Source of the DNA: Anas platyrhynchos
Lineage: Eukaryota; Chordata; Aves; Anseriformes; Anatidae
Length of the DNA stretch: 64,000 nucleotides
Direction of reading: 5' to 3'
NCBI RefSeq assembly: GCF_047663525.1
Contig: NC_092587.1
Location: 196,289,501-196,353,500 of the forward strand
Shown here: positions 11,901-25,971 of the stretch, one piece after another
Numbering within the stretch: the first letter of the stretch is position 1
How the letters are laid out: every line of letters starts with the position of its first letter
Program-made: the position numbers and the translations under genes
The notes under the pieces: generated by a model
What the model was told of the DNA's origin: nothing
Databases searched by the model: none
What the model saw: the letters and a program-made list of their open reading frames with translations, nothing else

Positions 11901-14900
11901 AATTGAATGGGGATGCATTTTTCGCTGAATATTTTCATTCTGGGAATGTTTTCATTTGTCGTGTGAAAATAATACGATGCTGCGTTACCAAAAATAAAGA
12001 AAAGTTAGGTTGTAGGCATGAATTGTACTGTCACCTGCTTTTTTTCATGTAATAATTTCAGTGAAGGCTGAAGTTTTGTTAGTCTTGGGGAGATACAGTT
12101 GCTTTCCAAAATAAATATTATTTGTGAAAGTTTCTTTCAAGTCATCTCCGGGAGAGTGAACAGGCGAGGTGGGGAGTATATGATGTTTCCTTTGGAACAT
12201 ACCTTTTCCAAATGTATTTTTAAAGGCTGCTAAAATGTTTCCTGCCTGGGAAACCAAGGAAGTCAAGGCGAGAAGGAGGGCATGGCCATGGCTGTTAACT
12301 TGAGTGCTGTGGCGTTTCTATGACTTCCATCTCCTACGCAGCTACAGGCTCTGCAGGAAGGGGATGTGCAACTTGTGCTGCAAACTTTCAGGTTTCCTTT
12401 TTCTGCGAGCACGCTGGTTTCTGGCTGAGCCACTTTGGCTGCTGGGCTGTCTCTTTTCATCTTCCACTGCCCTAGAAGTGTCGTGGTCTCCACAGGTCCT
12501 CGCCACCCTGGGTGGTTAAAGATCTCCTCCCTCCAGCCTCACGCTTCCAGCAGCGTGGTAGCATCAGCGATGTGCCAGTCCCTCTGAGTTCTGCTGCCAG
12601 TGATATTTCTTGTGAATAAAGTGTTGCTGTTATAGAATTCCAGGGAGCCCTGAATATAAATGTATCAATTATGTGTCAACACAACAGCATCTGTCGTTGA
12701 AATTGAGTATCATTTATTTGGCATCAGCATAGCGAAGATTTGGCTGGCGGCCAGGGTAAAATATTCCAGCAGCAAAAGCTGCAACGGGAGCCATCTCTGA
12801 AGTAATTCTCTGAAATTCAGGTGCTCTAACATCATCTCTTAATAAATTCGTAGACATTAGGGACCTTAAGCAAAAAGCTTTTCAGGTTTCAATTCATGTC
12901 TGGTTTTATTTCTCTTTCATGTTCAATTATTTTTTTTGTTCTTGCTTTCTGAAGAGATGCAGACGAGGTGCTGGGATGTATGCACCCTGTGATTTGAGGT
13001 CCTTCTTTTTGACTTTGCATTTCATATTCCAACGCTTGTTTATACAAAAATTCCAAGTGAATGCAATCGGTGATAGCTGCTTTGGGGAAACTGCTTAACT
13101 GCGGAAGAGGCAAGGCTTTTATGATAGGAGAGTTAGAAACGGTATCTTTTCTCCTCAAAGATTAGTAATTGTTTTTTTCATCTTGCTCTCTAATCTTGCT
13201 CGCTTTTTCTCAGACCTTACCTAACTAAGTTTCGTGTTCCCAGAGATGTGAGTGAGTCAGAAAGGTAATTTCAGAAAGTTAGGAGACCCCCAAGTCTGTT
13301 GGACACCCTATTTGTCAGGGATGCACTTGTTGTAGCTTAGTAAGCGTTTTAGGGCACCTGCAGGAAATCAGAAAGAGATCCCTTTGCTTTTATGGAGGAC
13401 TCTTATCAGCCTCGGAGGAGGTAAAGAAGCAACTCTTCTGTTGAATGGAATCGCTTGTAATGGCCAGCTGTTGCCTTCTGATGTAACTGTCTTGGAAAAA
13501 AAAAGTAATATAGGAAGCTGCGATTTGTCAAGCAGAAAATGTGTCAGAAAGATTTGGAGGTCATGGGATGCCTCCGCATTCCTGCCTCGTTTCTTTTAAC
13601 TGGCTGGGCTCCAACAGTCCCTGTCCCCTCACCACGTTAATGCTCTTCACTCGTGTGCTGAAGAATCTCCATTCTAGCAAAGTGTTAAGAACAATGCAGA
13701 GATAAAAGTAGTTGGCAGAAAATATGCATTGGGTTTTCAGTGCTGGGAGAAAGGCTTGTAGAATAAAGATGAGCTTTTCTTATTTATTTTTTTTATTTTT
13801 TTTTCTGTGAGGTTTGAAGTCCTGTGAAGTTCAGTTTCTCTCAGAGGGGGGAGAACACGGAAAGGGAGGGAGGTCTATGGCAGCCTCTGCATCTTAATCG
13901 AGTCGGTTTCTGTTTGGGTAGAAAAGAAATAGTAAATTTGGATTAACTCTTAACTTTGTCCTGTCAGAAGGAATCACAAGCCTGGAGTTCAGTAATGAAA
14001 CCTCTTTAGGAAAATCGATGCTGCCTTATCCGAGCTCAATTTATTCAAGAGGGCAGCTCTGCTGCTGCCCTGGCAAAGCCTGGATGTAATGATTAACCTC
14101 GTTGTGACCACTCACCTGACTGCTGCCTTTCCACGCAGTATTTACGTAAGCATGAGCCGAGCTGGTAGTGGAATGCTGCAGCACAATTGTATGAGCTATT
14201 TGGGGGAAAATCTGTTTCCAAATCCTATGTGCTGCGTGCTTCAGCCCCGCTGAAAGCGAGGGAAGCCCGTTCAGAAATCCGATGCGCCGTCTGCTCTCCG
14301 GATGAGTTACAATCGCTGTCCGACGCTGTGTTCAGCAGGTATCCCCGTGAGAGCTCCCAGAAGTGTGGGGTCAGCAGCGCCGCTCGAGAGGAGGGAGAGT
14401 GTGCTCCGTGTGAGAGCTGCACAGCCTGAGGTCCAAGGTTCAAAGCAGAGTGGGGTCACGCAGTATACGGTGTGCTTGCTGCAGCTCTGATCGCCTCTGT
14501 GGCTTTCTGCAGCTTAAAACAAATCCGCAGTTCTTGTATTTACTTCCCAAAGTTCCGTTTCAGAAGTAGCTTTAGTTAATGAAGTAGCCTGTAAAGTGTA
14601 AACTGTGGTTCTCTTAAAGCAGAGAATATCAGGAGGAGTAATCCTAATGCCAGCTGTACCTAACTCCCTAAACCTGGGATCTCAGCCCACCTGGGATACG
14701 CAGATGCTCATGTCCGGGGAGAGACCTGCCTGAAACTGGTGGGTACCAACTGAGACAGGTTGCCAGACTGGAAAGGAACTCATTTTGCTTCCTTCATCTT
14801 CTTCCCACACGTGCGTGTCCAGAGGTTTATGAGCCATGCTGACTTGTTGCTACCACAATATCCCTTCTTCACCCTTAGGAACTGACACGTGCTATTTGGA

Positions 14901-17646
14901 AGTGCCCTCACATTAAATTTGGGGGCCTCTGAATCTGCCTTTGGCTCTGCAGCTCTCGTACCGAGGCAGTGCAGCTTTTACCCTGAGGACCAGCCCGTGT
15001 GGAGCAGCTGGCAGAGACAGTCCAGCACGTATCTAGTCAGCCCTGGAACCTTACGTAAGCTGTTCTCCATCCACTTTCCTCAAGGAGAACTTGGATGATT
15101 AATATTTACATAAAAGTGTTTGTGTTTCCACAGTGAAAGTGTCTCACTCTCAGAAGAAAAGGTGGCTTTTCCCCTGGTGGCTTGGTGTGAAAACCCTCGC
15201 AAAGGCTTTCAGCGGCGCTGCCTCCGGGACAGGCATCAGCAGAAAAAACTAGGGTCGTCTCTAATTCGGTATTTCATTTCGTGAAATTGCCTACTCAGAG
15301 AGAAATAAAACATTTACATGTATATTAACCAATGTTTGCCAGCTCCTGGAAGAAAGCCAGTTCTCCCAGGGCCAAACAAACACTGAGTGAATGAGTAATA
15401 ATCTGCTATTGTCACTCCTAATTTATGGATGGGCTGATAGAGCCATGTTTGCCATTTTAAGTTGTCCTATTTGCTTGAAAGGCTCAAAATCGTGATTAGC
15501 TATCAGCCTGGAATTGTGGAGGATCCACAGCGTGCCCGTTTGTAGCTGATCTGCTGAATGTAGCTGGTGCAAAACTTCCCAACCTCCCCACGTGATAAGA
15601 AGTAATCGTGGAAGGGGATGAGAACACATGAAGGTTACAAGAGTTTGGGGGCTGTCATTTGGAAGCTGCGCCTCTTAAATGACCCTCAGGGTCCCTGTGC
15701 CTTGTTTATTTTTTGAGGAAATCTGTTTTATCTCGTTCGTGTTGGTACAAAGTTAAAAATCTGCGGATTCCCGAGATAACGGTTAGATTGAGTTTGTGTG
15801 GCTGGTAAGTAAGAAGAAGGAGAACACCATACTGAGGACTTTACAGAGATGGTTTATTGTGTCTTGGAGCCTTTTTATTTGCTTAAATTTTCAAGAAACG
15901 CAGTAAAAAAAAGTTTTGAAAACTTCATTTTACACATTTTTGCGTGCTTTCCTAAGCTAACAGCAATCTTTGCAAGATTGGGATGATCAAAAACAGCAAC
16001 AAGATTTTTTTATTTTTATTTTTATGGCTGAGAAAGCTGCATGTTTTTTAAAGGGAGTGCTTAAAATCCTTCCCGTCTGAGGCCCATGTTCAATACTGCA
16101 GAGGGGCAGGTAGCACAGCATCCCTCTGGAGCAGGACCTGAGGCACAGAATCACTCCTGAGATGAAATTCTCTTCGGGCTGTCCCGTGAATGTCTGTGAG
16201 ATGCCGTGGCAGGCTGCAACACCGCCCCTGAACGCATCAGCAGGAGCTGGAGGAGAATTCCAGACCTCACAGGTCAGCTGCTCCGGGAAAATCCACGCTG
16301 CGGAGATGAGACTGATAACCGGTGTCCCTTTTAATGACCTGGCTCCCATCCACGTCTTTAAGCCTTAATTGCATTTCCTTGCAGCTTTTTCCTCCGCGCG
16401 CTGGTTGGAAGCTGACCCAGCAGAGGCACCTGGGGCTGGGGCTCCCTCTGAAAGGTCAGACCCGGGGCTTAACCCTGCCCTGCAGAGCCCGAGCTGCCTC
16501 TTGGTGGTCACGGGAGCTTTGATAAGACAAGAAACTCATTTGTCTCTGATTTGAGAGGGCAGATAATACGGGATCCAAGCCCTGTGTCTGCTGGGCGATG
16601 GGCAGGCTCCTCCCAACAGCCATTCCCTGCATGCCCAGGGTTCCCAATCCACCCACGGGCCCTACAGATGTAAATTGTTGCAGGTTCAGGGGAAAACCCG
16701 AAGCGATTTGCTTGCTGAATGCCTGCCCTTGCGTTTAGCCAGAAGATACCCTACGAAATGTGGCTGAGGTGAGCGAGGAAACAAAGCGAGCTGCGTTTTT
16801 GAGAGCAGGTCAGTTGGTTGCTGATAAAAATGAGAAGAAAAAAAGCCAAAAACAACACACACAACAAAACCAAAACCCACAAACCCTACCGCATGGAGGA
16901 GTTTCTTGAAATTACTCCAACACAGGGAACTCCTGAGATGAATCTGCATCAATCTCCAGGAAGAAAGACAGAAAGATGCCTGCTCAGGTCTCAGCAGCAG
17001 TGGGTGCCTGCGGTATTATAAATAGAAAGCAACACAAATTGAGGTGCTTATTCAATTTGCCTTTATGATGCTTTGAAGAGTTGTAACGGAACAGAAAAAC
17101 CACTGCAGGAGCTGGCTTAGGAGGGTGCCTTAAATACCTGCACTGCCAAAGAAACCCGAACAAGTTAGAATAATGGATAGGCTTGTTCAGGAGAGGTTAT
17201 CTAGCAGCGATTTGTCCCTACCATGGAGAGGGTGACTGAGAGCTTTGGAGGGATGTGACCGAGCAGTGAAGGGCTTAATTTTTTGGACGGTTTTAGCGTG
17301 GTGTTGAGTTTTAATGCATTTTCCAGGAGGTTGCACCGTAATCCCTTCTAGAGCTTATGCCGCTCAAGTTTTTCCTTGTTTCCCTTTTCCCCTTTCCCCT
17401 AGCTGACCAAAATTAATTCTGTGGGAAGCGTTCACGCTTGGGAAACAGACGGGTTCAGAATGTTTGCTGCCTTTTTGGATAAGGCTTTGGTGAGGGTTAT
17501 ATGGCATTCAGAGCTTTCTAAAGCTGTTGAAACCCTGTAGGGTCTCCCCAGCGAGGTGGCTGAGCAGAGCAGCTAGGAAAGCAAACCAGCTCAGAGCAGC
17601 GGGCTGGACTGGCAGAGAAGCCATTAAAAATGAATCAAAACCTGTC

Positions 17647-17667
17647 TTTTTTTTTTTTTTTTTTTTT
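17647..17667. repeat. Poly(T) tract
   Basis: Twenty-one T residues followed by an interrupted CTTTC tail. Simple repeat. Confidence 0.85.
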
Positions 17668-20600
17668 CTTTCTTTAATGAGATGCTCAAATTGATTTAAT
17701 TTGGCAGGGAGCGCACTGGGAAACTGCAGCGTGGGAAACTCAGACCGCACGTTTGGGAGCCGTGAGCTGGCCTGTGTGAGGTGCTGGGTGCTGCTGCCCC
17801 TGGGGGGGTGAGGTGTGCTGTGGGGCGGTGTCACAGATCTCCTTGGGTCCTGCACCCTCCAAAGCAGCTTGTGTGCCACACCAACCCCTTGACGTGACCT
17901 AGCTGTGGTTAGCAGCTCTGGAACAGGAAAGTTTGGGTCTGCTCAGCGGGGAAAAAAGCCGGGACGCTGCGCTGGGGGCACTGGGGGTGACTTTGAGAGC
18001 ACTGAGAACACAGCAGAGCACTTGAAAAACAACCCAAATGGAAAGGAATAAATGTGAAGGGAGCGAATGAACGCTGTTAGGTAGGGAATGTCATGTTTTG
18101 GTCTGGGGAAGTGCTTTAGAAGATCTCTCGTAATTTGTGGTGGCTGAATTCTGGTGTGGAATCAATGGCTGCTTGCTGAGCACTGACAGCAACTTGTGAG
18201 GTCCCTTCCTTTGACTACCTGCGCTTGCTGGTAATGGACTGCCATTATACACACAGCTCCACGCCGTTTGCTTCTGTCTTGAGTTGTCCTGAGTGTCCTG
18301 AGCAGACGGAAAGCCCTGGCAGAGGGCACAGCCAGCGGTGGTGCCAGAGCAAAACTGCTGAGGCAAAACCAGGCTGGTGTCCGGGGGCTGCCTCTGCTGG
18401 GAAACTCCCTTTGCTTCCAGCACGCGAAACTTTTTGTTCATCCATCTCTTTTTAATTAATTTATTTTTTTTTTAGGTCTTAATTAAACTTTCTGCATTGG
18501 AATTAGTTTGCATTAATGTCACACTGTCTTGTTATGTGCAAATTGACAGACACTAACAGGGATTTGATCAGCCTAATCCAGCTGTATGTAATTATGTGCC
18601 TTCTCCTTAAATAATTGCAAGCAGAGTCTATCAATCACGGCAGGGAAGCCTGCTGCGTTATTATAATGTGGGATTGTTTAGTGAAATGCAATAAGGCTGC
18701 AGGTTTAAGCTGGGAAGTAAACAGAATGAGGTTTTAATGAGAGCAGTGATAGGAAGACCAAACTCCCCAGCCATCCTGTGTTGCAAGTCTCAGTCCTCAT
18801 CTTCCCGTCCCCCCAAAGGTGTCCTGATTGCGTTGTTGTCGCAATGTTTGAGCACACTGCTGTGATTTGAAAGGAGCCTGGGGAGGCTGTCAGAGGAGTT
18901 CCAGCCTCACCCATGGTGCTGTATTAATGCAAGGTGGGTTTTGTTTCACTCACTGATAACTCGATTACCCAGATCAACCAAGGGAGCGCAGAAGGCAGCA
19001 GAGGTGGAAGTGAACTCAGCCACACCACAGCAAAGCAAAACGCTGTGAGGCGCTTGCCCTGCTTGGAAAACGAGGAGCTGAGGGAGGCTCCTTTCCTGCG
19101 GAGATGGGAAAGAGGTTCGCCTATCACACACCCTTCAGTTTGGATTGACTTCTGTGTTAGTTCCTCTGTCCCGTCCTGCAGCCCTCCCCTGGCATGTGCA
19201 TGAGAAGGGAGAGACAGGCCCGGTGCCAGCAGCCTTTCCTCAGCCTCCTACTGCAAACCCAGCTGTGCCAAGAAAAGCTTGAAAAACCAGAACTTCAAAC
19301 AAGCCCCGAAACGAGTGAGTTTGAGATCACAACCCCTTGTTCGACTGCATCCCGTTCCAGGACACTTCGTACATCAGCAAACTTCACTGTCAGGGCAGAG
19401 CTGTCCGTTTTGCCCTGCAGGACTGGCTCGGGAAGCTTTCAGGAGCCCAGATACACAGCAATTTTGATTTCTGTTATCGTGGAGAGTTCGTAACGTGAGC
19501 CAGAAGAGGGAGATTTCCCTTTGTGCCTTCCAAGGAGGCTGCTTCACAAGAAATCTGAGTCCAGCATTCACAGAGTGTCGTTGTTTATAGATGTTGTCCT
19601 GGTGTCTCTCAGCTTTCCTCCTCTGTTGGTCAGTCTCCATCGTTCCAGCAGCCCCGCTGTCACCCAGGCTCATCCCTTGCCTTTGGGTTTTCGTGCTTTT
19701 AGGCTCCACAATCCATTCTTGCTATGGGCACGGATTTTTTTCCCTGCCAAGTTTTAGTCAGGACTGACTCTTTAGTGCCAAAGTTTTGATGACAGTGGAG
19801 TTATAACGAAAAGCAGCGACAGTCCCTCAGCTCCCGTGTTTGCACTACAAAACCCTAACGTCAGCCTTCAGTCTTGCAGGCATTCGGCCTCACTCTTGTC
19901 TGGAAGGTAAAAAATGAGAATTTCCCATTTAGGATTTAGGGTTTCCCATCGCCAGCGCAGAGGGTGAGTGCTGCTGGGGTGGCAGCTCGGTTTGTGGTGC
20001 TGAGGTAGCCACGAAGTGAACCTGGGAAAGCAGCACATGAATTTTAAGGAATGTGACACCGGCGGCTATTGGGTTTATTTAACGTGGCTATTTAGAAGCA
20101 GTTTGGATTTCCATAAACGCAGCGGACAGATAAATGTCTCGCCTCCGCCGGATTTTTGTCAGGAACAGCTGAGAAAGCAAGTTTGCAAGAAAGCTGCTGA
20201 GCAAACACGTGGTGTGAGGTCGTGTGCTGGGTGCTGTGGGTTGCTGCCCCTCTGGGCAAGATCATCCGTGGCTGTAGATGCGGAGAATGGCCAGCTTTTT
20301 TTTTTCCAGCCCGGCCTTGGGAACCGAAATCAGGCAGTGACAAAAATTGCATGTTTATTTTCCTTGTGTTTTCGGTAAATATGATTCCTGCTTCTTCACC
20401 AGACTGCCTCTTGCAGAGGCTGTCTTGATACCGAGTCTTTATTATCCGCATGGACAAATCTTGGTTATTTGTCCCTCTGTTTGCAGAGCAAAAGGTCTCG
20501 CCTCTTTATTTTTTACTCAGTTCTCTGCTGTTTCTTTGCCATATTCAGGGCAGATCGGATTGCTCTGCACTGGATGCATGAGCCTAAAATGCCATCACCT

Positions 20601-20880
20601 CGTCTCTCTTCAACAATTCCCCCCCAGATGCAGAAATCCGCGGCTTTTTGTTTCTAATACAGACTGCTTGCTGCCTCCCAGTCCTCGGGATCGTGAAAAT
20701 CGTATGGAAACAGCTTTTTGTTTTGACGGCCTCGCACTCCCTGGCTTCCTGGCAGTGCTCAGTGATGGCTTTCATTTCCCAAATGCTGTGAGGAGTTTGG
20801 AGACTCTCAGAGCTCCATTTGCAGTAAATGTGATGTTGCAGTAATGATGGGGTGACGCAGATTTAGGGCTGTAATTTGGC

Positions 20881-20920
20881 AAAAAAAAAAAAAAAAAAAA
20901 AAAAAAGAAAAAAGAAAAAA
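20881..20920. repeat. Poly(A) tract
   Basis: Twenty-six A residues followed by A-rich GAAAA units. Simple repeat. No gene-like sequence ends at it. Confidence 0.85.
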
Positions 20921-23900
20921 CCACAACCAAAAACTCACCCCCCCACTTTCACTAAAAAATAATGTTAAACCGACTTCAAGCAGCATCTTAATAGTTCTGT
21001 ATCATCATGTGCGTAATTAAAAGCTTTTGCCCTGGAAGAGGGGGTTGTTTTGACTTGTTAATCATAATTCTTTGCTGCAGTGAAGTCGGCTGAGGTAGGT
21101 TTGTACGGTATTAAGGAGCGGCTTCACGCCGTGCTGCGAAAATCCATTTCTCACAGAGCCAAAATCTTTCTCTTAATGCTTTTCTTCACTTTTAGCGCTC
21201 CGAAGTCGTGACAAGTAGCGTCACCGAAACATGAAGATCTCAAATTTAGCACTGCCAGTATTATCTTCGGCTGCTCGCCGGCTCTGCCGCGTAACTTCTG
21301 TCTGGGAGCAGCGGGCACGGTGACCCAGAGCATCCCATAGAGCAGGAGCCAAAGTTCCCCGTGTCGCGGTGAGCTCTTCCCACACTCCTTCCGCACTCAG
21401 TTGCCTTTGTTTCAGCAGGGGGACAGCTCGTACACGTTAAAAGTTTATTTTTTGAGCAGATAATGGTTGTTTCTCCACGTTAATGGTCCCCCGGAGCTGC
21501 GTGTCAGCGCCAGAAGGAGCTGTCCTGCAGCTGGAATTGCTCGCTTCATCCCGAGGCTGCTGGAAGTGGGTTTGGGGGAGGAGGGAGGGAGGGTGTGATG
21601 GGGATTAAAGCCTTACGTTAATCTTCTGGGCAAGCCCGCTCATTAGGGTTCAGCTGTTTCAGTCAAATTGACAGATCTCTGCTCCATCCATCTCTGTCAC
21701 CCACACAAAGGGCTGCACAGAACATTTTGCTCCTTCGGAGCCTGTCAAATAATAAAGATTTTAAAACTTATTTTACACCGAGTGTTTAAAAAGCAGTGTG
21801 ATTGCACTTGGACATGGCTGGGAATGTAGCTGGACAGTAAGTGCTGCAGTTGGATAAAAAATGCTAGAATCATGCTTGTTTCTTTTTTATTTCCCCCCTC
21901 AGAGTCAGGTTTGCAGGAGCGTGAGGTGCCTGGTGTCAGACAAAAAACTCAGGAGCAGTTTTGGCTTCTGACTGCAGGAGCTGGGCGTTAGCAGGTCTGA
22001 GCTCTTCTGCAAGTCCCGTAGGGCACCCAGGTCGTGACCATCTGAAGGAATGCAGGGGAGATGCAAGGATTCGCATTTTTCTCTCACATCTGTGAAAACC
22101 GAAACACGGGAAAAGCAAGTGGTGGAGCTGGACCTTGGCCTGGCTGGTCAGAAGGGCTGTGTGCAGACCCGAGGTCTCTGGAGACCCCATCTAGAGCTCC
22201 GTGCACACGTGTTGCTGTTTGTAAATCTGTCCCGAGCTCCTGCTGAAATACATTTTAAAATTCCTGTTTCGCTGCATCTCTTAAACTGGCCAAATCACAT
22301 TAGAAATCGGTGACCTTGCCGGTGCTGTCATCGCAATGGCCAGACCTGAGAGCTGCAGGAAAGCAAATCCCCCGGCCAAAACGTGGTATTTCACCTCGAG
22401 GCGAAATCAGCTGTGGAGTAAATCTGTGCTCCGTGGGGCAGCCCGAAACAAGCCTTGCTTATACTAAATTTTACCCGGGGCTTAGATAACAACGCCGCAC
22501 ACAGTTCAGTCATTTAAAAAAAAATAAATAAATCGCCTGTGTGGTTTCAAAGGCAGGAAATAAAGTGGGGTCTAAGCAGCAGCCAGACGTTAATGAAGGC
22601 GGAACCATGACGCTGTTATCCCTGCCAAGCTGCCGGCCGCAGGCACCCTGAGGTGGCCGGTCCCCGTGTCACGATTCCTTCAGCTGCCACCTCCTCATGG
22701 TGGTGGCCTCTTCCCATCCCCGGGGCTCTGCTCCTGTTCCAGCCCCCTTGCAGGGCGCTGCAGGGCCCTGAAGTCACAAGCCTGGCAACAGAAACAAGGA
22801 ACACGACGATAGGTTTGTGGGTTTGGCTTCTTCCTCTTGACTTGCTTTCGGTTCTGGTGTGTCCTGGTGACTGGGACCTACGGGTTTTTGGGGCTTTTTG
22901 ACGCTGCAGTAAGGCAAAGAGCGTTGTCTACTTACATATCTTGTGTCCTTTTTCCCTCCCATTGGCAAGCAATTTGGATCCAGCGCATTCTCCTGGTCTC
23001 CTGTTCTGTTGTTTGTTTGTTTGTAATGGCTCATTACGAACATACGTGGCCCTAGGGGGAAATTTAAATGATAAAAATTAATTCTTGTCGGGTTGTTTGT
23101 TTGAATTTCAAGACGATTTGCTGTCCCAGATATGTTACAGTGTCGGGAGCAGGATCCTGGGGCCAGGTTAATCCAAAGTGGCTCACAAACGCCTGTAATT
23201 CGGGATTTGGAGAGAAATTATTCAGCTTAATGCGGTTAATACACTCACACTGTAACAGCAGTGAGAATAAGTTCCTCAGATGTCTAGACGTGTGATTACA
23301 CCAAGAGCCGATAAACGAAATCTGCCGGAGCTGGCTCTGCCTTTCCTGGTGCCCAGAGCAGCCACGTGAGGAGCTTCTACCTGCAGATCACTGCTGGCCA
23401 GGGTTCATCTCACAACAACAGGAGGCAGCGGATTGCCAGAAATTCAGGTTGGAAGATTGTTGATGTGTGTTGCAGGCTGTCAGTCCCTGTAGGTTTTACC
23501 ACGGCCTCTCCCCTGCTTAACCACATTTGAGTTGCCTTAAGGTGTTGCCAAATGCTTCAGCATCGCTTTGAGTAACTTCAGCGAGCCTACTGACTTGTGC
23601 TGTTTGGGCTGCAGAGCCAACCTCAAAGCCTGTTCAGAGTCACTTCACCCAGAAGTTAGAAAGAAAAGTGTTTTTACATGTAGAAAGCAGTTTGGATGAT
23701 GGGCAGGGGGGACTGTAATCACACTGGCTAGACTTCGAGCCAGAACAGGAAAGCTGTGAGTTGCTATTACGTTGAAGACCAACATTTTCAGGTTTGTCTT
23801 CACTGCTTGAGCTTTCCAGGTTTTGTTCTGCTTGAAACCTGAGTTCTTCAGGGTCAAGTTGGAGCACCGCAGTATGAGAGAGAAGAGGCAGCCTCTGAAA

Positions 23901-25945
23901 TGGCTGCTCCAAGCAGCTGCACCCAGTCACTGCTTGCCAGTCACAAGAGGAAGGTGAAATTAAAGACAGAGTGTTGTGGGCTGCAGGTATTCCACTTCTG
24001 CGGGACTCTGTTAATCTTTTCTGTTGGTATTCCTGCAAATGTCCCAGCTGAGGGAGTCACTGACCAGCAAAAGCAGTGGCTGACCCAGTTTGGTGTTCAT
24101 TTCCAGCCCTGGAGGTGGTCGAGGAGTTCCTAGAGAATGGGAGGCAGCCTCAGGGGGATGCTACAGTGTGTGACTGCACTTGGAGTGGAAAGAAGACTCT
24201 CAGCTTCTGTTTGAGGAGACAAGGCAAGTTTCTAGCTCTCCTGCAGAGTGAGAACGCTGGCCACTGAGCTTGGAAATGTTTGCACAAGGCTGGAGTACAC
24301 CGAGGCCATCGCTTTCTCATCACCCTTTTGAGAGCAGCTTGATCGGAGAGATTTTAAATAGGCAGCGATAACTAGGTTATTAATTACAGCCCTCCTGATG
24401 CTATATTATCTCCTTCCCCTCCTTGTCCGAGTTTGGCCTTCCCAGTGGGTGAGCAGGGTGATTCCTGGCCCATGAAGCCTACGTGTGGCTGATGAGAGGC
24501 CTGGAAGTGGATGAGGACGGCCGTGGCCCTTACTCTGCACCACACGGGCTGCAAACTTTCATTTTATGCAGCTGAACAGTTTGTAAGCACTGCAGGAACA
24601 CGCCTGCACGTACCCGTACAGCGTCCTGGACCTTTCCTGTGGGCAAGTGTTAACTCCTGCAGAAACCACGCGGGCTCCTAGAGGCAGCAGGAGCCTGGCA
24701 GCAGCTCACAGAGCCTGGCGGCCTCCTTTCTGCAGTTCAGGTAGGATGAACCCCGAGGCTCATCTGGCTAAAATCTCTAGGCTGGTTTCTCTGCAAGGCC
24801 ACCTCTGCTGGTAGCAAAGCCAAATAGCCCGGTCTGCTGGCAGCGTGTTTGAAGATGGGTGCCAGATTGCCAAACTGGAGAGCACCAGCTTGCAGCTCAA
24901 GTGGCGCTGACATTTGCAGGGAGGCTTCATGTTCCAAGCCATCAGATGCTAGCTGGGGTATGTAATTAACTCGGTATCATTCTGCTTCACAATGAAATAT
25001 TCAAAAGAGGCTTGATGTTTCTACTGCCTGGGTAGCAAGTGATGCTGTGTAGAGCAAAGCATACGTTTATTGTTCAAGAGATTGGTTTCATGGCAACTCC
25101 TGTTTGTTACTATGGCACGTGGAAAGTCCCAAAGGATTTCACTGTCCATCACTTCTTGGGTCTTGTGAGTAATCCAGACACAAAGCCCGCTGACGTGCAC
25201 TAACAGTAGAGACAGAAAACAATATGAAAATACCTGAAATGCATCTCTAGTTATCCCAAGGGATAAACGTAAAGCTCTGTTTTGCATAGTAGTTCCTCCA
25301 GAGTTCGGTAACAAAGCTTGTGACCAGAGTAGGAGGAAAATGGAAACTGGAGGAGAAAAACAGAGGTTTGTTTTTCCCCAGAGGAAAGCTAACAGTGAGT
25401 TGGAGAAGTGATTAACAAAACAAAAAACCAGCCTCCCCCCAAAACACAGATTGCAGCAGTTGCAATACCAAAGATTTTCTCCTGAATCAATAAGAGAGAT
25501 GAGGATTTGACGAAAGGAACAGGTAATGGTGAGAAATCAGGTAGTCCTGTTTGATTGAACAGACTGGAACAGGGTGTGATGTATTTGCTCCATCCCGTTC
25601 CTATTTGCCTCCTCATTATGAAGTTCACTGATGGCTTCTGGTCTCTAAATACATTCTGCATTTCAGTTCCAATGCTGCAGCTGGCAGAAGAAAGACTTTC
25701 TAAGACTTTCTAAGGCTTGAACTTTGTCTCCTCTTTGGAGAAGCATCCCAGCCAGCCAAATTTCCCTTTTATGCTTTATCAACACTGAAAGGAACCGCTT
25801 GACTCGGAGGCCAAGTTGAATTTATGGAGTTTAAGATCGGAAGAAGCTGGCAAGGCGTGCACATGGGATGCAGAAGGAGTGACCCCAGGTGCCCATGGGT
25901 CCTTCATGCTGGACTTGTTCCTCTGGATGGCACCCAGGGAGGAGC

Positions 25946-25971
25946 TCAGACAGACAGACAGACAGACAGAT
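25946..25971. repeat. CAGA tetranucleotide microsatellite
   Basis: About six tandem copies of CAGA. The repeat reads open in several frames and creates spurious open frames on both strands around 25.8-26.3 kb. Confidence 0.85.

Noticed and set aside
23640-24038. A 132-codon - strand frame in the SMCO4 intron, Ser/Gln-rich
   Set aside because: It looked gene-like in length, but there is no family resemblance, no convincing exon boundaries and an overlapping + frame. Kept out for lack of support.
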